From Ancylobacter crimeensis (lineage in GTDB: Bacteria > Pseudomonadota > Alphaproteobacteria > Rhizobiales > Xanthobacteraceae), in contig NZ_JALKCH010000003.1 of NCBI RefSeq assembly GCF_023016805.1, positions 186,001 through 250,000 on the forward strand: 64,000 nt of DNA, in the 5' to 3' direction. Both the position numbers and the translations under genes were made by a program. The notes beneath the pieces were generated by a model. That model was not told the origin of the DNA. It saw nothing but the letters and a program-made list of their open reading frames with translations, and did not search any database. This document shows positions 24,877-36,768 of the stretch, piece after piece (the first letter of the stretch is position 1; each line of letters begins with the position of its first letter).

Positions 24877-26901
24877 ATGCTGACCAAGACCACCGTTCCG
24901 GTCCTGTGCCCGCACGACGGGGCAACCGAAATCCCCTACGGCGACATGGCCAATGCGCTCCGCGCACTCACCATGGACGCCGTGGAGAAGGCGAAGTCCG
25001 GCCACCCCGGCATGCCCATGGGCATGGCTGATGCGGCGACCGTGCTCTTCACCCGCTTCATGAAGATCGACCCGTCCCAGCCCGAGTGGCCGGACCGCGA
25101 TCGCTTCATCCTCTCCGCCGGCCACGGCTCGATGCTGCTCTATTCGATCCATCATCTGCTCGGCTATGCCGACATGGGGATCGAGGAGATCAAGCGCTTC
25201 CGCCAGCTCGGCGCGAAGACCGCCGGTCACCCGGAATATGGCCACGCCCTCGGCATCGAGACGACTACGGGCCCTCTTGGCCAGGGCATCTCGACGGCCG
25301 TCGGCATGGCGCTCGCCGAGCGCATGATGAACACCCGTTTCGGCGACGAGGTGGTCGATCACTACACCTATGTGATCGCCGGCGACGGCTGCCTCATGGA
25401 AGGCATCAGCCACGAGGCCATCGACCTCGCCGGACACCTGAAGCTGTCTAAGCTGATCGTGCTGTGGGACGACAACGGCATCACCATCGACGGCTCGACC
25501 TCTGCATCGACCTCGATGGACCAGCTCGCCCGCTTCGAAGCTGCCGGCTGGGATGTGTTCCGCATCGACGGCCATGCCCATCACGCGCTGATCGACGCCA
25601 TCGCCAAGGCCCGCAACACCCGCAAGCCTTCGCTGATCGCCTGCCGCACCACCATCGGCTACGGCGCTCCCACCAAGGCCGGCACCGAGGGTGTCCATGG
25701 CGCCCCGCTCGGCGCCGCTGAGATCGAAGGCGCCCGCGACCGGCTCGGCTGGCATCACGCGCCTTTCGAGATCCCCACAGGCATCCGTGCCGCCTGGGAG
25801 CAGATCGCCGAACGCGGACGCCTTGCCCGCGAGGCCTGGGAAGACCGGCTCGCCATTTCCGAAAAGCGCGACGCCTTCAAGAATGCGGTCTCGGGTGCTC
25901 TTCCTGCCGATTTCGACGAGAAGCTCCTCGCCTACAAGCGCGAGCTCTCGGAAACGGCACCGAAGGTCGCAACCCGCAAGTCGTCGGAGATGGTACTCGG
26001 CGTCATCAATGCGGCTACGGACGCGACGGTGGGCGGTTCGGCGGATCTCACGCACTCGAACCTCACCATCACAAAGGGCCTCGGCTCGATCGCGCCCGGC
26101 AAGTTCGGCGGCCGCTACATTCACTATGGCATCCGCGAACATGCGATGAGCGCGGCGATGAACGGCATCGCGCTGCACAAGGGCTTCATCCCGTATGGCG
26201 GCACCTTCCTGGTGTTCTCCGACTATGCCCGCGGCGGCATCCGCCTCTCGGCGCTGATGGGTCTGCGCACGATCTACGTCTTCACGCATGACTCCATCGG
26301 CCTTGGCGAGGATGGACCCACCCACCAGCCCATCGAGCATCTCGCCATGCTCCGGGCGACGCCGAACCTCCATGTTTTCCGGCCCGCCGACGCGGTTGAG
26401 ACCCTGGAGGCCTGGCATCATGCGCTCCACTCGGAAGGCACCCCGTCGGTACTGGCGCTCTCACGCCAGAACCTTCCGACCTTCCGTACCGAGCACACCG
26501 AGGAGAATCTCACGGCCCGCGGCGCTTACGTGATCCGCAAGCCGGCCCGCCGGCGTGACATCACCCTGCTCGCCACCGGCTCGGAGGTCGAGATTGCGCT
26601 CAAGGGCGCGGATCTTCTCGCCGCACGCGGTGTCGACGCCGCGGTCGTCTCCATGCCCTGCTGGGAACTGTTCGAGCAGCAGAGCGACGATTATCGCCGC
26701 CAGGTGCTCGGCACGGCCCCGCGTGTCGCGGTGGAAGCCGCAGCCCGCATGGGCTGGGACCGCTGGATCGGCGAACGGGGACGCTTTGTCGGCATGGAAG
26801 GCTTCGGCGCCTCCGCTCCCGCCCCTGAACTCTACGCGCAGTTCGGCATCACGCCCGAAGGCGTCTTTGACGCCGCCTGTACCCTGCTCACCTGCGCCTG
26901 A
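24877..26901 (+). CDS. cbbT: Transketolase, Calvin-cycle form
   Basis: A 674-residue thiamine-diphosphate enzyme exchanging two-carbon units to regenerate pentose phosphates. ATG at 24877 follows GGAGGA. The N-terminal domain has [13 protein letters not shown] near residue 40, the ThDP motif [14 protein letters not shown] near residue 168 and [11 protein letters not shown]; the middle domain has [20 protein letters not shown] near 410 and [17 protein letters not shown] near 470; the C-terminal domain ends in [10 protein letters not shown]. An open frame back to 24337 overlaps cbbP and is not coding. Fourth Calvin gene follows 14 bases later. Confidence 0.97.
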   Translation: MLTKTTVPVLCPHDGATEIPYGDMANALRALTMDAVEKAKSGHPGMPMGMADAATVLFTRFMKIDPSQPEWPDRDRFILSAGHGSMLLYSIHHLLGYADMGIEEIKRFRQLGAKTAGHPEYGHALGIETTTGPLGQGISTAVGMALAERMMNTRFGDEVVDHYTYVIAGDGCLMEGISHEAIDLAGHLKLSKLIVLWDDNGITIDGSTSASTSMDQLARFEAAGWDVFRIDGHAHHALIDAIAKARNTRKPSLIACRTTIGYGAPTKAGTEGVHGAPLGAAEIEGARDRLGWHHAPFEIPTGIRAAWEQIAERGRLAREAWEDRLAISEKRDAFKNAVSGALPADFDEKLLAYKRELSETAPKVATRKSSEMVLGVINAATDATVGGSADLTHSNLTITKGLGSIAPGKFGGRYIHYGIREHAMSAAMNGIALHKGFIPYGGTFLVFSDYARGGIRLSALMGLRTIYVFTHDSIGLGEDGPTHQPIEHLAMLRATPNLHVFRPADAVETLEAWHHALHSEGTPSVLALSRQNLPTFRTEHTEENLTARGAYVIRKPARRRDITLLATGSEVEIALKGADLLAARGVDAAVVSMPCWELFEQQSDDYRRQVLGTAPRVAVEAAARMGWDRWIGERGRFVGMEGFGASAPAPELYAQFGITPEGVFDAACTLLTCA

Positions 26902-26915
26902 CGCGAGATATCACA

Positions 26916-28001
26916 ATGGCCCGCATCACCCTTCGCCAGCTTCTCGACCACGCTGCCGAGCAAGGCTACGGCGTTCCCGCCTTCAATATCAATAATATGG
27001 AGCAGGGACTCGCCATCATGGAGGCCGCGAACGCGGTCGACGCCCCCGTCATCATGCAGGCGAGCCGCGGCGCGCGCTCCTATGCCAACGACATCATGCT
27101 CGCAAAGATGATCGAGGCACTCGCGGAGATGTACCCGCACATCCCGCTCTGCATGCATCAGGACCACGGGAACAACGAGGCGACCTGCCTCTCGGCCATT
27201 CAGCACGGCTTCACCTCCGTGATGATGGATGGATCCCTGAAAGCCGACGCCAAGACCCCGGCCGACTATGACTACAATGTCGACATCACCCGCCGGGTGG
27301 TCGATGCCGCGCACTGGGTTGGCGCGTCAGTGGAAGGCGAGCTCGGCGTGCTGGGTTCGCTGGAGCACGGGAGCGGCGAGCAGGAGGATGGCCATGGCGC
27401 CGAAGGTCAGCTCAGCCACGACCAGCTGCTCACGGATCCCGACCAGGCGGTCGATTTCGTGGCGCGCACCAAGGTGGACGCCCTTGCCATTGCGATGGGC
27501 ACGTCCCATGGCGCCTACAAGTTTACCCGCAAGCCTGATGGCGACATCCTTGCCATGAACGTGATCGAGGAGATCCACCGGCGCCTGCCGAGCGTGCATC
27601 TGGTGATGCACGGGTCTTCCTCGGTGCCGCAGGCCCTGCAGGACCTCTTCAATGCCGCTGGGGGCGAGATGCCCCAGACCTGGGGCGTGCCGGTGGAGGA
27701 AATCGTCCGCGGCATCCGCCACGGCGTGCGCAAGGTGAATATCGACACCGACTGCCGCCTCGCCATGACGGCCCAGTTTCGCAAGGTTGCGCAGGCCAAC
27801 AAGTCGGAATTTGATCCGCGCAAATTCCTCAAGCCCGCCATGGACGCGATGCGCGACCTATGCCGGGAGCGGTTCGAGCAGTTCGGCACAGCCGGGCAGG
27901 CCTCGAAGATCAAGGTCCTGCCGCTCGCGGCAATGGCCAAGCGCTATGCCAGCGGCGCCCTCGATCCGGTGATCGGCGGCACGCGCGCAGCAGCGGAATG
28001 A
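26916..28001 (+). CDS. cbbA: Class II fructose-1,6-bisphosphate aldolase, Calvin-cycle subtype
   Basis: A 361-residue zinc class II aldolase that condenses triose phosphates to fructose 1,6-bisphosphate and, in this pathway, makes sedoheptulose 1,7-bisphosphate. Zinc-site text is [14 protein letters not shown] near residue 80 and [11 protein letters not shown] near 200; [12 protein letters not shown] near 230 and [15 protein letters not shown] near 275 bind substrate. The acidic insertion [21 protein letters not shown] is typical of the CbbA subtype. It sits in the fixed place between cbbT and cbbL; a 98-bp spacer to cbbL contains the GGGAG site. Confidence 0.96.
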   Translation: MARITLRQLLDHAAEQGYGVPAFNINNMEQGLAIMEAANAVDAPVIMQASRGARSYANDIMLAKMIEALAEMYPHIPLCMHQDHGNNEATCLSAIQHGFTSVMMDGSLKADAKTPADYDYNVDITRRVVDAAHWVGASVEGELGVLGSLEHGSGEQEDGHGAEGQLSHDQLLTDPDQAVDFVARTKVDALAIAMGTSHGAYKFTRKPDGDILAMNVIEEIHRRLPSVHLVMHGSSSVPQALQDLFNAAGGEMPQTWGVPVEEIVRGIRHGVRKVNIDTDCRLAMTAQFRKVAQANKSEFDPRKFLKPAMDAMRDLCRERFEQFGTAGQASKIKVLPLAAMAKRYASGALDPVIGGTRAAAE

Positions 28002-28096
28002 AATGACCCCAACGGGGGCACCAAACGAACCAACGCCGAAGAGAGAAACCAGGCGCCAGCGATGCTGCGCGTCAACGGGACAGCCATGGGAGCTGA

Positions 28097-29569
<1,473 letters not shown>

Positions 29570-29675
29570 TCGGCAAGGCCGGAGTTGCTTGGGCAGCTCC
29601 GGCACCATCCAGACATTTCACCCGATCCCGACGCGGCCCCAGGCCTTCCGGGACGACAGAGAGCGAGACATCACC

Positions 29676-30098
29676 ATGCGCATCACTCAGGGCGCCTTCT
29701 CCTTCCTGCCCGACCTCACCGACGAGCAGATCGCCAAGCAGATTCAGTACGCCATCGACAAGGGCTGGGCTGTGAACGTCGAGTTCACCGACGACCCGCA
29801 TCCCCGCAACACCTATTGGGAAATGTGGGGCATGCCGATGTTCGACGTGAAGGATGCCGCCGGCGTCATGTTCGAGTTGAACGAGTGCCGGAAGACCTAT
29901 GCCGGCCGCTACTACATCCGTGTCAGCGCCTTCGATCCCAGCCACACCTGGGAGTCGCTGCGCCTGTCCTTCATCACCGATCGTCCGGCGGAAGAGCCCG
30001 GCTTTGCCCTCGACCGGCAGGAAGTGGCCGGCCGCAATCAGCGTTACACGACCCGCTCCTACGCCGCTTCGACGAAGCCTGAAGGCGCCCGCTACTGA
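29676..30098 (+). CDS. cbbS: RuBisCO small subunit, form IC
   Basis: A 140-residue small subunit with the red-type features: [19 protein letters not shown] at the N-terminus, [21 protein letters not shown] near residue 31, and a C-terminal extension of about 30 residues after [12 protein letters not shown], which forms the extra beta-hairpin of red-type enzymes. ATG at 29676 was chosen; the frame is open 87 bases further but that stretch is the cbbL-cbbS spacer of 106 bases. A strong hairpin with a T-rich tail follows 82 bases after the stop. Confidence 0.97.
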   Translation: MRITQGAFSFLPDLTDEQIAKQIQYAIDKGWAVNVEFTDDPHPRNTYWEMWGMPMFDVKDAAGVMFELNECRKTYAGRYYIRVSAFDPSHTWESLRLSFITDRPAEEPGFALDRQEVAGRNQRYTTRSYAASTKPEGARY

Positions 30099-30180
30099 TA
30101 CGGCCGGTAGCCTCAGGCTTCCGACACCGATGACCGAAACTGGTTCGCTGACCGACCCCGTTCCTCCCCGGGCAGCGAAC

Positions 30181-30220
30181 GGACCGGTCCGGGAAACCGC
30201 GCCCCGGACCGGTCCCTTTT
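30181..30220 (+). terminator. Strong hairpin with T-run between cbbS and cbbX
   Basis: Arms GGACCGGTCCGGG (30181-30193) and CCCGGACCGGTCC (30203-30215) form a perfect 13-bp stem with a nine-base loop, followed by CTTTTCTC. This is a textbook rho-independent terminator by sequence, but cbbX, cbbE and cbbY follow on the same strand 28 bases later, so it more likely acts as a partial terminator or a 3' stabiliser of the cbbLS message. Confidence 0.8.
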
Positions 30221-30247
30221 CTCATCCGTACACAGGGAGCAGCCGCG

Positions 30248-31177
30248 ATGGATGCGCTCACCGAAACCAAACCCGACGCCGTTGACCTGCAGGCCGAGTT
30301 CGCCGACTCCGGTCTTGCCGAGGTATTCGACGAACTCGACCGCGACCTCGTCGGCCTCGTTCCGGTCAAGCAGCGGCTGCGCGAGATTGCGGCGCTTCTT
30401 CTGGTGGACCGGGCGCGTGCGCAGTTCGGCCTATCGTCAAGCAGCCCCACCCTGCATATGAGCTTCACCGGCAACCCCGGTACCGGCAAGACAACCGTCG
30501 CCCTGCGGATGGCAGAAATCCTTCACCGGCTTGGCTATGTGCGCAAGGGCCATCTCGTCACCGTCACACGCGACGATCTCGTAGGTCAGTATATTGGCCA
30601 CACCGCGCCAAAGACCAAAGAAATCCTGAAGAAAGCGATGGGCGGCGTTCTGTTCATCGACGAGGCATATTACCTGTATCGCCCCGAGAACGAGCGAGAC
30701 TACGGACAGGAAGCCATCGAAATACTGTTGCAGGTGATGGAAAATCAGCGCGACGACCTCGTTGTCATTCTCGCGGGCTATGCGGACCGGATGGAGCGGT
30801 TTTTCACCGCCAATCCAGGCTTCCGTTCACGCGTCGCTCATCACATCGACTTTCCCGACTATTCGGAGACCGAGCTTCATGCGATTGGGGAACGCATCCT
30901 TGGCGGCATGAGCTACAAGCTGAGCCCGGCCGCGGATGAGGCGTTCAACCGCTATGTCGGCATCCGCATGACACAGCCGCATTTCGCCAATGGTCGCTCG
31001 ATCCGTAATGCGCTTGACCGCGCCCGCCTGCGGCAGGCGAACCGGCTGTTCGCCAGCCACAAGCCCGTGACCGCCGAAGATCTGGTCACGATCGAGGCCG
31101 TGGACATCCTCGCCAGTCGCGTCTTTTCCGGTGGCATCGACAGCTACCCGCCGCTCCGGACGGAGAAACCCGCATGA
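30248..31177 (+). CDS. cbbX: Red-type RuBisCO activase CbbX
   Basis: A 309-residue AAA+ protein that remodels inhibited red-type RuBisCO by threading the CbbL C-terminus, with RuBP as activator. Walker A is [14 protein letters not shown] near residue 72, Walker [15 protein letters not shown] near 134, pore-loop text [13 protein letters not shown] near 112, sensor region [10 protein letters not shown] near 175 and the arginine-finger region [16 protein letters not shown] near 195. Its place straight after cbbLS agrees with form IC. Spacer upstream holds the hairpin at 30181. Stop overlaps cbbE in ATGA. Confidence 0.97.
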   Translation: MDALTETKPDAVDLQAEFADSGLAEVFDELDRDLVGLVPVKQRLREIAALLLVDRARAQFGLSSSSPTLHMSFTGNPGTGKTTVALRMAEILHRLGYVRKGHLVTVTRDDLVGQYIGHTAPKTKEILKKAMGGVLFIDEAYYLYRPENERDYGQEAIEILLQVMENQRDDLVVILAGYADRMERFFTANPGFRSRVAHHIDFPDYSETELHAIGERILGGMSYKLSPAADEAFNRYVGIRMTQPHFANGRSIRNALDRARLRQANRLFASHKPVTAEDLVTIEAVDILASRVFSGGIDSYPPLRTEKPA

Positions 31178-31854
31178 CCACCCCGCTGATCGCCCCCTCG
31201 ATGCTGGCGAGCGACTTTGCGCGCCTCGGCGAGGAAGTTCGCGATGTCGTCGCCGCTGGCGCCGACTGGATCCATCTCGACGTGATGGACGGCCATTTTG
31301 TGCCGAATATCACCTTTGGGCCGGACGTTATCAAAGCGATGCGTCCGCACACCGACAAGGTGTTTGACGTGCACCTGATGATCTCACCGGTCGAGCCTTA
31401 TCTCGAAGCCTTCGCCAAAGCCGGTGCCGACATCATAACCGTTCAGGCGGAGGCGACCGATCATCTCGATCGCTGCCTGCAGGTCATTCGCGGGCTCGGC
31501 AAGAAGGCCGGCGTGGCGCTGAACCCCGCAACGCCGGAAAGTGCGATCGCCTATATTCTTGACAAGGTCGATCTCATCCTCGCCATGACCGTCAATCCGG
31601 GATTTGGCGGCCAGGCATTCATCCCGGATGTGCTGCCGAAGGTCGAGCGCCTGCGCGCCATGATCGGCGGGCGACCCATTCATCTGGAGATCGACGGTGG
31701 CGTGAACCCGGAAACCGGCGCGCGCTGCGTCGCGGCAGGCGCCGATGTACTGGTCGCCGGCTCGGCCGTGTTCAAGGGCGGCATCGACGGGTACCGGGCC
31801 AACATCTCAGCCATTCGCTCAGCGGGCGCCGCGGCGGTGCGGAAGGCGGCGTGA
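31174..31854 (+). CDS. cbbE: Ribulose-phosphate 3-epimerase
   Basis: A 226-residue TIM-barrel epimerase interconverting xylulose 5-phosphate and ribulose 5-phosphate. The N-terminal [17 protein letters not shown], the metal ligands in [19 protein letters not shown] near residue 28 and FDVHLMI near 65, [11 protein letters not shown] near 140, and [10 protein letters not shown] near 172 are all standard. Length is typical. Overlaps cbbX by four bases, and is three bases from cbbY, placing it in the distal half of the cbb operon beyond the hairpin. Confidence 0.96.
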   Translation: MTTPLIAPSMLASDFARLGEEVRDVVAAGADWIHLDVMDGHFVPNITFGPDVIKAMRPHTDKVFDVHLMISPVEPYLEAFAKAGADIITVQAEATDHLDRCLQVIRGLGKKAGVALNPATPESAIAYILDKVDLILAMTVNPGFGGQAFIPDVLPKVERLRAMIGGRPIHLEIDGGVNPETGARCVAAGADVLVAGSAVFKGGIDGYRANISAIRSAGAAAVRKAA

Positions 31855-31857
31855 TCC

Positions 31858-32574
31858 ATGCGGGCGGAGGGCATTATTTTCGATGTCGACGGGACGCTGG
31901 CCGAAACCGAGGAGGTCCATCGGCAAGCCTTCAACGATACCTTCGCCCGTTTCGACCTTCCCTGGCACTGGGATCGCTCCCTTTATCGTCGGCTGCTAGA
32001 TGTAACCGGCGGCAAGGAACGTATCAGGGCCTATGTTGCATCCGATGATCCTCCGCAAGGCGCTCGCGCCCTGGACCTTGTGCTGGAACTCCATACAGCG
32101 AAGACGGAATGCTACACTGAACTCGTTGTCGCCGGCGCCGCAAAACTTCGTCCGGGGGTCAAGCGTCTGATTGCGGAGGCTCGTCGCGACAGCGTACGGC
32201 TGGCGATCGCGACGACGACCAGTCTGCCGAATGTCGAAGCCCTGCTGGCAGCGGCGTTCGGATCCGATGCCGCAAAGATTTTCGAGTTCATCGGGGCCGG
32301 TGATGTCGTTCCGCGCAAGAAGCCTGCGCCGGACATTTATCGGCTCGTGCTGGACGAAATGCGGATGCCAACCTTTGCATGCATCGCGGTGGAAGACTCG
32401 CGCAATGGGCTCGATTCCGCTCGTGCGGCAGGTCTTCCAACGCTGGTGACCCCAAGCGTCTATACCAGCCACCAGAGCTTTCCTGGCGCGATGGCGGTGG
32501 TGCCTGATCTTGACACACCACCTGTCTCGCTGGCCACCATCGCCAAATGGCGAGCCGCCGACAGCGGATGGTGA
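31858..32574 (+). CDS. cbbY: HAD phosphatase CbbY (xylulose-1,5-bisphosphatase type)
   Basis: A 238-residue HAD-superfamily phosphatase. Motif I is IIFDVDGTLAETEEVHRQAF with nucleophile Asp at residue 9, motif II IATTTSLPN near 118, motif III lysines in VPRKKPAPDIY near 155, motif IV VEDSRNGLDSARAAG near 178. Red-type CbbY proteins remove xylulose-1,5-bisphosphate, a misfire inhibitor of RuBisCO, which fits this last position in a form IC operon. The alternative CbbZ/phosphoglycolate phosphatase is less likely because the TLAETEEVHR start is CbbY-like. Convergent with the acyltransferase gene, 11 bases apart. Confidence 0.88.
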   Translation: MRAEGIIFDVDGTLAETEEVHRQAFNDTFARFDLPWHWDRSLYRRLLDVTGGKERIRAYVASDDPPQGARALDLVLELHTAKTECYTELVVAGAAKLRPGVKRLIAEARRDSVRLAIATTTSLPNVEALLAAAFGSDAAKIFEFIGAGDVVPRKKPAPDIYRLVLDEMRMPTFACIAVEDSRNGLDSARAAGLPTLVTPSVYTSHQSFPGAMAVVPDLDTPPVSLATIAKWRAADSGW

Positions 32575-32585
32575 CCACCCAACCG

Positions 32586-33839
32586 TCAGCGGCGTTGATC
32601 CCGTTCCGATTTCACCCGGACCGGCACGAGCGCACCGGCCGACCTACGCGGTGGATGCTTCCGGTGAGGACTGCCCTCCCCCGCTTCATAACGCTTGGCC
32701 AACCGACCGAATCGCCCGCGCCATGGATCCTCGATGTGGCGGTAGGTGACCGATGCGACGACAAGCACGATGAGCAGCACGACGCCCAGCAGAAGCGACG
32801 TCGCGATGGGGTCACCGAGATCGTAGAGTTGCTTCGCGTGCCCCTCAACGATGATCTCCTGTCGCAGTGAGGTGCCGGAGGCAGTCCCGTAGAGCCAAAG
32901 GCCATAGCCCGTGAGCAGCAGCACGGGCATATGGACCATATAGATCGAATAGGACCAACGCCCCAGCGCGCGAAGAGGACGTGCCTTCAGCATCCGGGAC
33001 AGTGCGCCGCCTTCCCTTGCAAAGACCAGGACCGCGCCGGCAAAGACAAGCGGAGCCATCAGGCTTGCGGGATGCACATCATCCGGACCATCTCCCGCGA
33101 CAATGACGAAAACAGCGACTACCGCAATGGCGGCACATTCGAATAGAGCTGCGAAGGGCAGCGGCTTGCCTCGTGTCGCGGCGTGTACATGCTGTGCCGC
33201 TACGCCGGCGAAAAAGCCGGCAATGCAGCGCACCATGCCAAAATCAGCCGTGGAGTTCATAAAGGCGGGCGCGGCGAAGAAAAGGACGCAGACCGCGATT
33301 GCCGCGATGATCAGCGATGCGCTGAGCAGCCGGCGGCCGGCTACCATCACGACCACCGCGAACAGGATGTAGGTGTAGAACTCCGAACCAATGCTCCAGG
33401 CCGGGCTGTTCCAAGCATTCCCATACAGATCAATGGAGTTAAGCATGAGGGCATGCAGGATCAGTGCATAGAGGGAGAAGTTTCCCTTGTTCGCATGAAC
33501 CTCAAAGCTGTCGGGATGTGAACCGGCGACATTGATGAACATGACGCCGATCATCAGAGCGAACAGGATGGCGCCATGGAGTGGCCAGAGTCGACCAAAA
33601 CGCTTCAGGACGAAACCGCCAACCTGTCGGGGTGTCTGGAGACGACGGGTATAGGCATGGGAAACAACGAAGCCCGAGAGCACGAAGAAGAAATCGACAA
33701 ACAGATAGGCGTTAGATGTAAAATCATTACGAAATTGCTCGGCATTCACCAAAAAACAAAAATGGTAAATCACAACCATCATGGCGCAGATTCCACGCCA
33801 GGAATCAAGAGTCTCGAACCTCTCTGGGGTAGAGTGCAT
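32586..33839 (-). CDS. Acyltransferase 3 family membrane protein
   Basis: A 417-residue multi-pass membrane protein of the acyltransferase-3 (OafA/YrhL) family, which O-acylates surface sugars or lipids. FETLDSWRGICAMMVVIYHF near residue 6 holds the usual Arg, and His within the first helix; FVDFFFVLSGFVVSHAYTRR follows near 48; about ten hydrophobic segments are seen, with YSIYMVHMPVLLL and YRHIEDPWRGRFGR at the C-terminal end. ATG at 33839 has GAGG nearby; ATG at 33878 is possible. Its 5' part (33600-33840) is visibly poorer in GC than the cbb operon, hinting at acquisition. Substrate unknown. Confidence 0.85.
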   Translation of the reverse strand: MHSTPERFETLDSWRGICAMMVVIYHFCFLVNAEQFRNDFTSNAYLFVDFFFVLSGFVVSHAYTRRLQTPRQVGGFVLKRFGRLWPLHGAILFALMIGVMFINVAGSHPDSFEVHANKGNFSLYALILHALMLNSIDLYGNAWNSPAWSIGSEFYTYILFAVVVMVAGRRLLSASLIIAAIAVCVLFFAAPAFMNSTADFGMVRCIAGFFAGVAAQHVHAATRGKPLPFAALFECAAIAVVAVFVIVAGDGPDDVHPASLMAPLVFAGAVLVFAREGGALSRMLKARPLRALGRWSYSIYMVHMPVLLLTGYGLWLYGTASGTSLRQEIIVEGHAKQLYDLGDPIATSLLLGVVLLIVLVVASVTYRHIEDPWRGRFGRLAKRYEAGEGSPHRKHPPRRSAGALVPVRVKSERDQRR

Positions 33840-34050
33840 AAGCGAGACCTCGTTTTGCCTTTGCCACGTGTTCGCCATATCCTGGAAAGTGCGACGCTCA
33901 ACTAACGAGGATGGTGCACCCCGGTTCCGATTTTTATGAGGCAAGCGCCTCTACTGTTCCAGCCGCCCGCAGGCGCTTTCGTGAATGAGACGGGCTTTTG
34001 TTTGGCGGCACGGAGTTCTACAGGTCATGGGAGCCTTGGGGAGTGTGCCG

Positions 34051-36705
34051 ATGATGCGCGATGCCGATTCGCAGCCTGTCCGTCTCGCCGATTACCGCCC
34101 GCCGGAATGGCTGGTCGATACCGTCGAACTGGACGTGTGCCTTCACCCAACAGCAACGAGCGTGCGCAGCAAGCTAACCCTGCGCCCCAATCCCGAAGGT
34201 CAGGCGGGCGCTCCACTGGTGCTGGATGGAGACGAACTCGCCTTTGTGTCTTTCACGCTGGACGGCGCCCCTCTCGACCCATCCGGCTATGCTGTCTCGC
34301 CAACGGCACTCACGATTAAAAACCTACCAGCACGACCGCTGGTACTGGAAATCGAAACGCTGCTGAATCCTTCTGCCAACACCAAACTGATGGGCCTTTA
34401 CCGTTCAGGTAAAAGCTATTGTACGCAGTGCGAGGCGGAAGGCTTCCGGCGCATCACGTATTTCCCCGACCGACCGGACGTTCTCTCCATCTATACGACA
34501 CGCATCGAAGCCGATGTCATGGAGGCGCCAGTGCTGCTCGGCAACGGCAATCCTGTGGAATCGGGACCCGTCGCCGGCACTTCACGCCATTATGCGGTCT
34601 GGCACGATCCATGGCCCAAGCCCTGCTATCTGTTCGCACTCGTCGGCGGTGCTCTCGACCGTATCGTGGAGCCTTTCACCACCGCCTCCGGGCGCACGGT
34701 TGAACTCGGCATCTATGTCGAGCCCGGCAAGACCGATCGAGCGAGCTATGCAATGGATGCGCTGAAGCGTTCGATGCGTTGGGACGAGGAAACCTTCGGC
34801 TGCGAATATGATCTCGACGTCTTCAACATCGTCGCCGTTGCCGACTTCAATATGGGCGCGATGGAGAACAAGGGCCTCAATATATTCAACGACAAATACA
34901 TTCTCGCGACGCCTGAAACAGCGACCGATGTCGATTACGCCCGGATTGAAGGCATCATAGCCCATGAGTATTTCCACAATTGGACCGGCAACCGCATAAC
35001 CTGTCGCGACTGGTTCCAGCTCTGCCTGAAAGAAGGGCTTACGGTCTTCCGCGACCAGGAGTTCTCGTCCGACGAACGCTCCCGTCCGGTAAAGCGTATC
35101 GACGACGTGCGCGTGCTGAAGAGCCACCAATTCGCGGAGGACAGCGGCCCGCTCGCCCATTCGGTTCGACCAGATACCTATCGGGAGATCAATAATTTCT
35201 ACACGGCGACGGTCTATGAGAAGGGCGCCGAGATCATCCGCATGCTTAAGACCCTGCTAGGTTCGCAGGGGTTCCGTGCGGGCATGGACCTCTATTTCGA
35301 GCGGCATGACGGTGACGCTGCGACAGTGGAGGATTTCCTCACCTGCTTCAGCGACGCGACAGGCGCCGACCTCCGCCATTTCACACGCTGGTACAGCCAA
35401 GCCGGCACGCCGCGCGTGAACGTCGAGACCCGGTGGGATAAAACGGCACGCACCTTCGCGCTGGACATTTCGCAACAAACCCTGCCGACGCCCGGACAGC
35501 CGGTGAAGCAGACTTTGACCATCCCGCTGGTTGTTGGCCTGCTCGGCCCCGATGGCAGCGAGCTTCCGCTGATCCGCAGCGACGCCACATCGAACGAACG
35601 CTCCTCCGGCATTCTGGTGCTGGAAGGTGAAAGGGCCTGCTTCACCTTTGCCGATCTTCCGGCTCGCCCAATACTCTCCATCAATCGCGGATTCTCGGCG
35701 CCGATCGAACTGCGCACCGATCTCAGCACCGAAGATCTGCTGTTCCTGGCGCGCCACGACAGCGACGCGTTCAACCGGTTCGATGCTGCCCAGACGTTGG
35801 CCATGGGCTATCTGGTTGCAACGGCGGCCGCGCTGCGCGAAGGCAAGGCTCCGGCCGATCCCAACGCTCTCGTGGCAGCCGTCGATTCCGTCCTTGCGGA
35901 TCATTCGCTGGACGCCGCCTTCGTTGCGCAGGCCCTTTCGCTTCCTTCGGAGAATGATATTGCGCGGGAGATCGGGCACGACGTTGATCCCGATGCCGTC
36001 GCTGCTGCTCGCAAAGGCTTGCGGCAGGTACTCGGGGGGCGGCTCGCGCCTGCACTGATCGCCGCCTACGAGCGACTTGCTATTCCCGAGCCTTACGCTC
36101 CAGACGCTGTTTCCGCGGGACGTCGGGCCCTCAAGAACGGCGCACTCGACTTGCTGGCGACCGCTCGTGCCGGCGACGGCATTGCCCGCACGGTGGCACT
36201 CTACCGTACCGCAGACAATATGACCGATCGTTTGGCGGCACTTACCATTCTCACCCACGCGGCCCCTCAGGAGCGGGAAGCGGCGTTGGAGGACTTCTAC
36301 GCGCGCTATCACGACGATCCGCTCGTCGTGGACAAATGGCTGACGCTGCAGGCGCTCATCGCCGAACCGGAGACGCTGGACCGAATCCGCACGCTTACGC
36401 GGCACCCAGCCTTCTCGATGGGCAATCCGAACCGGGTGCGGTCGCTGATTGGCGCCTTTGCAGCCGTGAACCCCAGCCAGATGCACCGGCCTGACGGCCA
36501 GGCACACGCTTTCGTCGCCGATACCATCCTCGTGCTCGATCGCTCGAATCCGCAACTGGCCGCCCGTATCCTCGGCTCTTTCCGCAGTTGGAGACAGTTG
36601 GAGACCGTCCGTCGCACCTCCGCCGAGAATACCTTGCGGCGTATTGCCCAAGCCGACAATCTCTCGTCCGACGTATCGGACATCGTGATGCGTGCCTTAG
36701 GTTGA
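34051..36705 (+). CDS. pepN: Aminopeptidase N
   Basis: An 884-residue M1-family zinc aminopeptidase of the proteobacterial PepN type. The exopeptidase motif FNMGAMENKGLN lies near residue 270, the zinc site HEYFHNWTGNRITCRDWFQ near 307 (HExxH plus downstream Glu in LKEGLTVFRD), and the long alpha-helical C-terminal domain (DUF3458 type) from about 455. ATG at 34051 was selected because GGGGAG stands seven bases ahead; an open frame to 33985 exists. Cytoplasmic peptide recycling. Single gene with a hairpin after its stop. Confidence 0.95.
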   Translation: MMRDADSQPVRLADYRPPEWLVDTVELDVCLHPTATSVRSKLTLRPNPEGQAGAPLVLDGDELAFVSFTLDGAPLDPSGYAVSPTALTIKNLPARPLVLEIETLLNPSANTKLMGLYRSGKSYCTQCEAEGFRRITYFPDRPDVLSIYTTRIEADVMEAPVLLGNGNPVESGPVAGTSRHYAVWHDPWPKPCYLFALVGGALDRIVEPFTTASGRTVELGIYVEPGKTDRASYAMDALKRSMRWDEETFGCEYDLDVFNIVAVADFNMGAMENKGLNIFNDKYILATPETATDVDYARIEGIIAHEYFHNWTGNRITCRDWFQLCLKEGLTVFRDQEFSSDERSRPVKRIDDVRVLKSHQFAEDSGPLAHSVRPDTYREINNFYTATVYEKGAEIIRMLKTLLGSQGFRAGMDLYFERHDGDAATVEDFLTCFSDATGADLRHFTRWYSQAGTPRVNVETRWDKTARTFALDISQQTLPTPGQPVKQTLTIPLVVGLLGPDGSELPLIRSDATSNERSSGILVLEGERACFTFADLPARPILSINRGFSAPIELRTDLSTEDLLFLARHDSDAFNRFDAAQTLAMGYLVATAAALREGKAPADPNALVAAVDSVLADHSLDAAFVAQALSLPSENDIAREIGHDVDPDAVAAARKGLRQVLGGRLAPALIAAYERLAIPEPYAPDAVSAGRRALKNGALDLLATARAGDGIARTVALYRTADNMTDRLAALTILTHAAPQEREAALEDFYARYHDDPLVVDKWLTLQALIAEPETLDRIRTLTRHPAFSMGNPNRVRSLIGAFAAVNPSQMHRPDGQAHAFVADTILVLDRSNPQLAARILGSFRSWRQLETVRRTSAENTLRRIAQADNLSSDVSDIVMRALG

Positions 36706-36724
36706 GGAGAAAAATAAGCACGGA

Positions 36725-36745
36725 GCCGGTCCTTTACGGACCGGC
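36725..36745 (+). terminator. Hairpin after pepN
   Basis: GCCGGTCC (36725-36732), loop TTTAC, GGACCGGC (36738-36745), then CCCCCTTATT; 20 bases after the pepN stop. Perfect 8-bp stem, weak T-run. Confidence 0.6.
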
Positions 36746-36768
36746 CCCCTTATTGCAATGCTGAGGAC

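Noticed and set aside
31858-32574. Phosphoglycolate phosphatase cbbZ
   Set aside because: Start motif and position in a form IC operon fit CbbY better, though the HAD family makes this hard to exclude.
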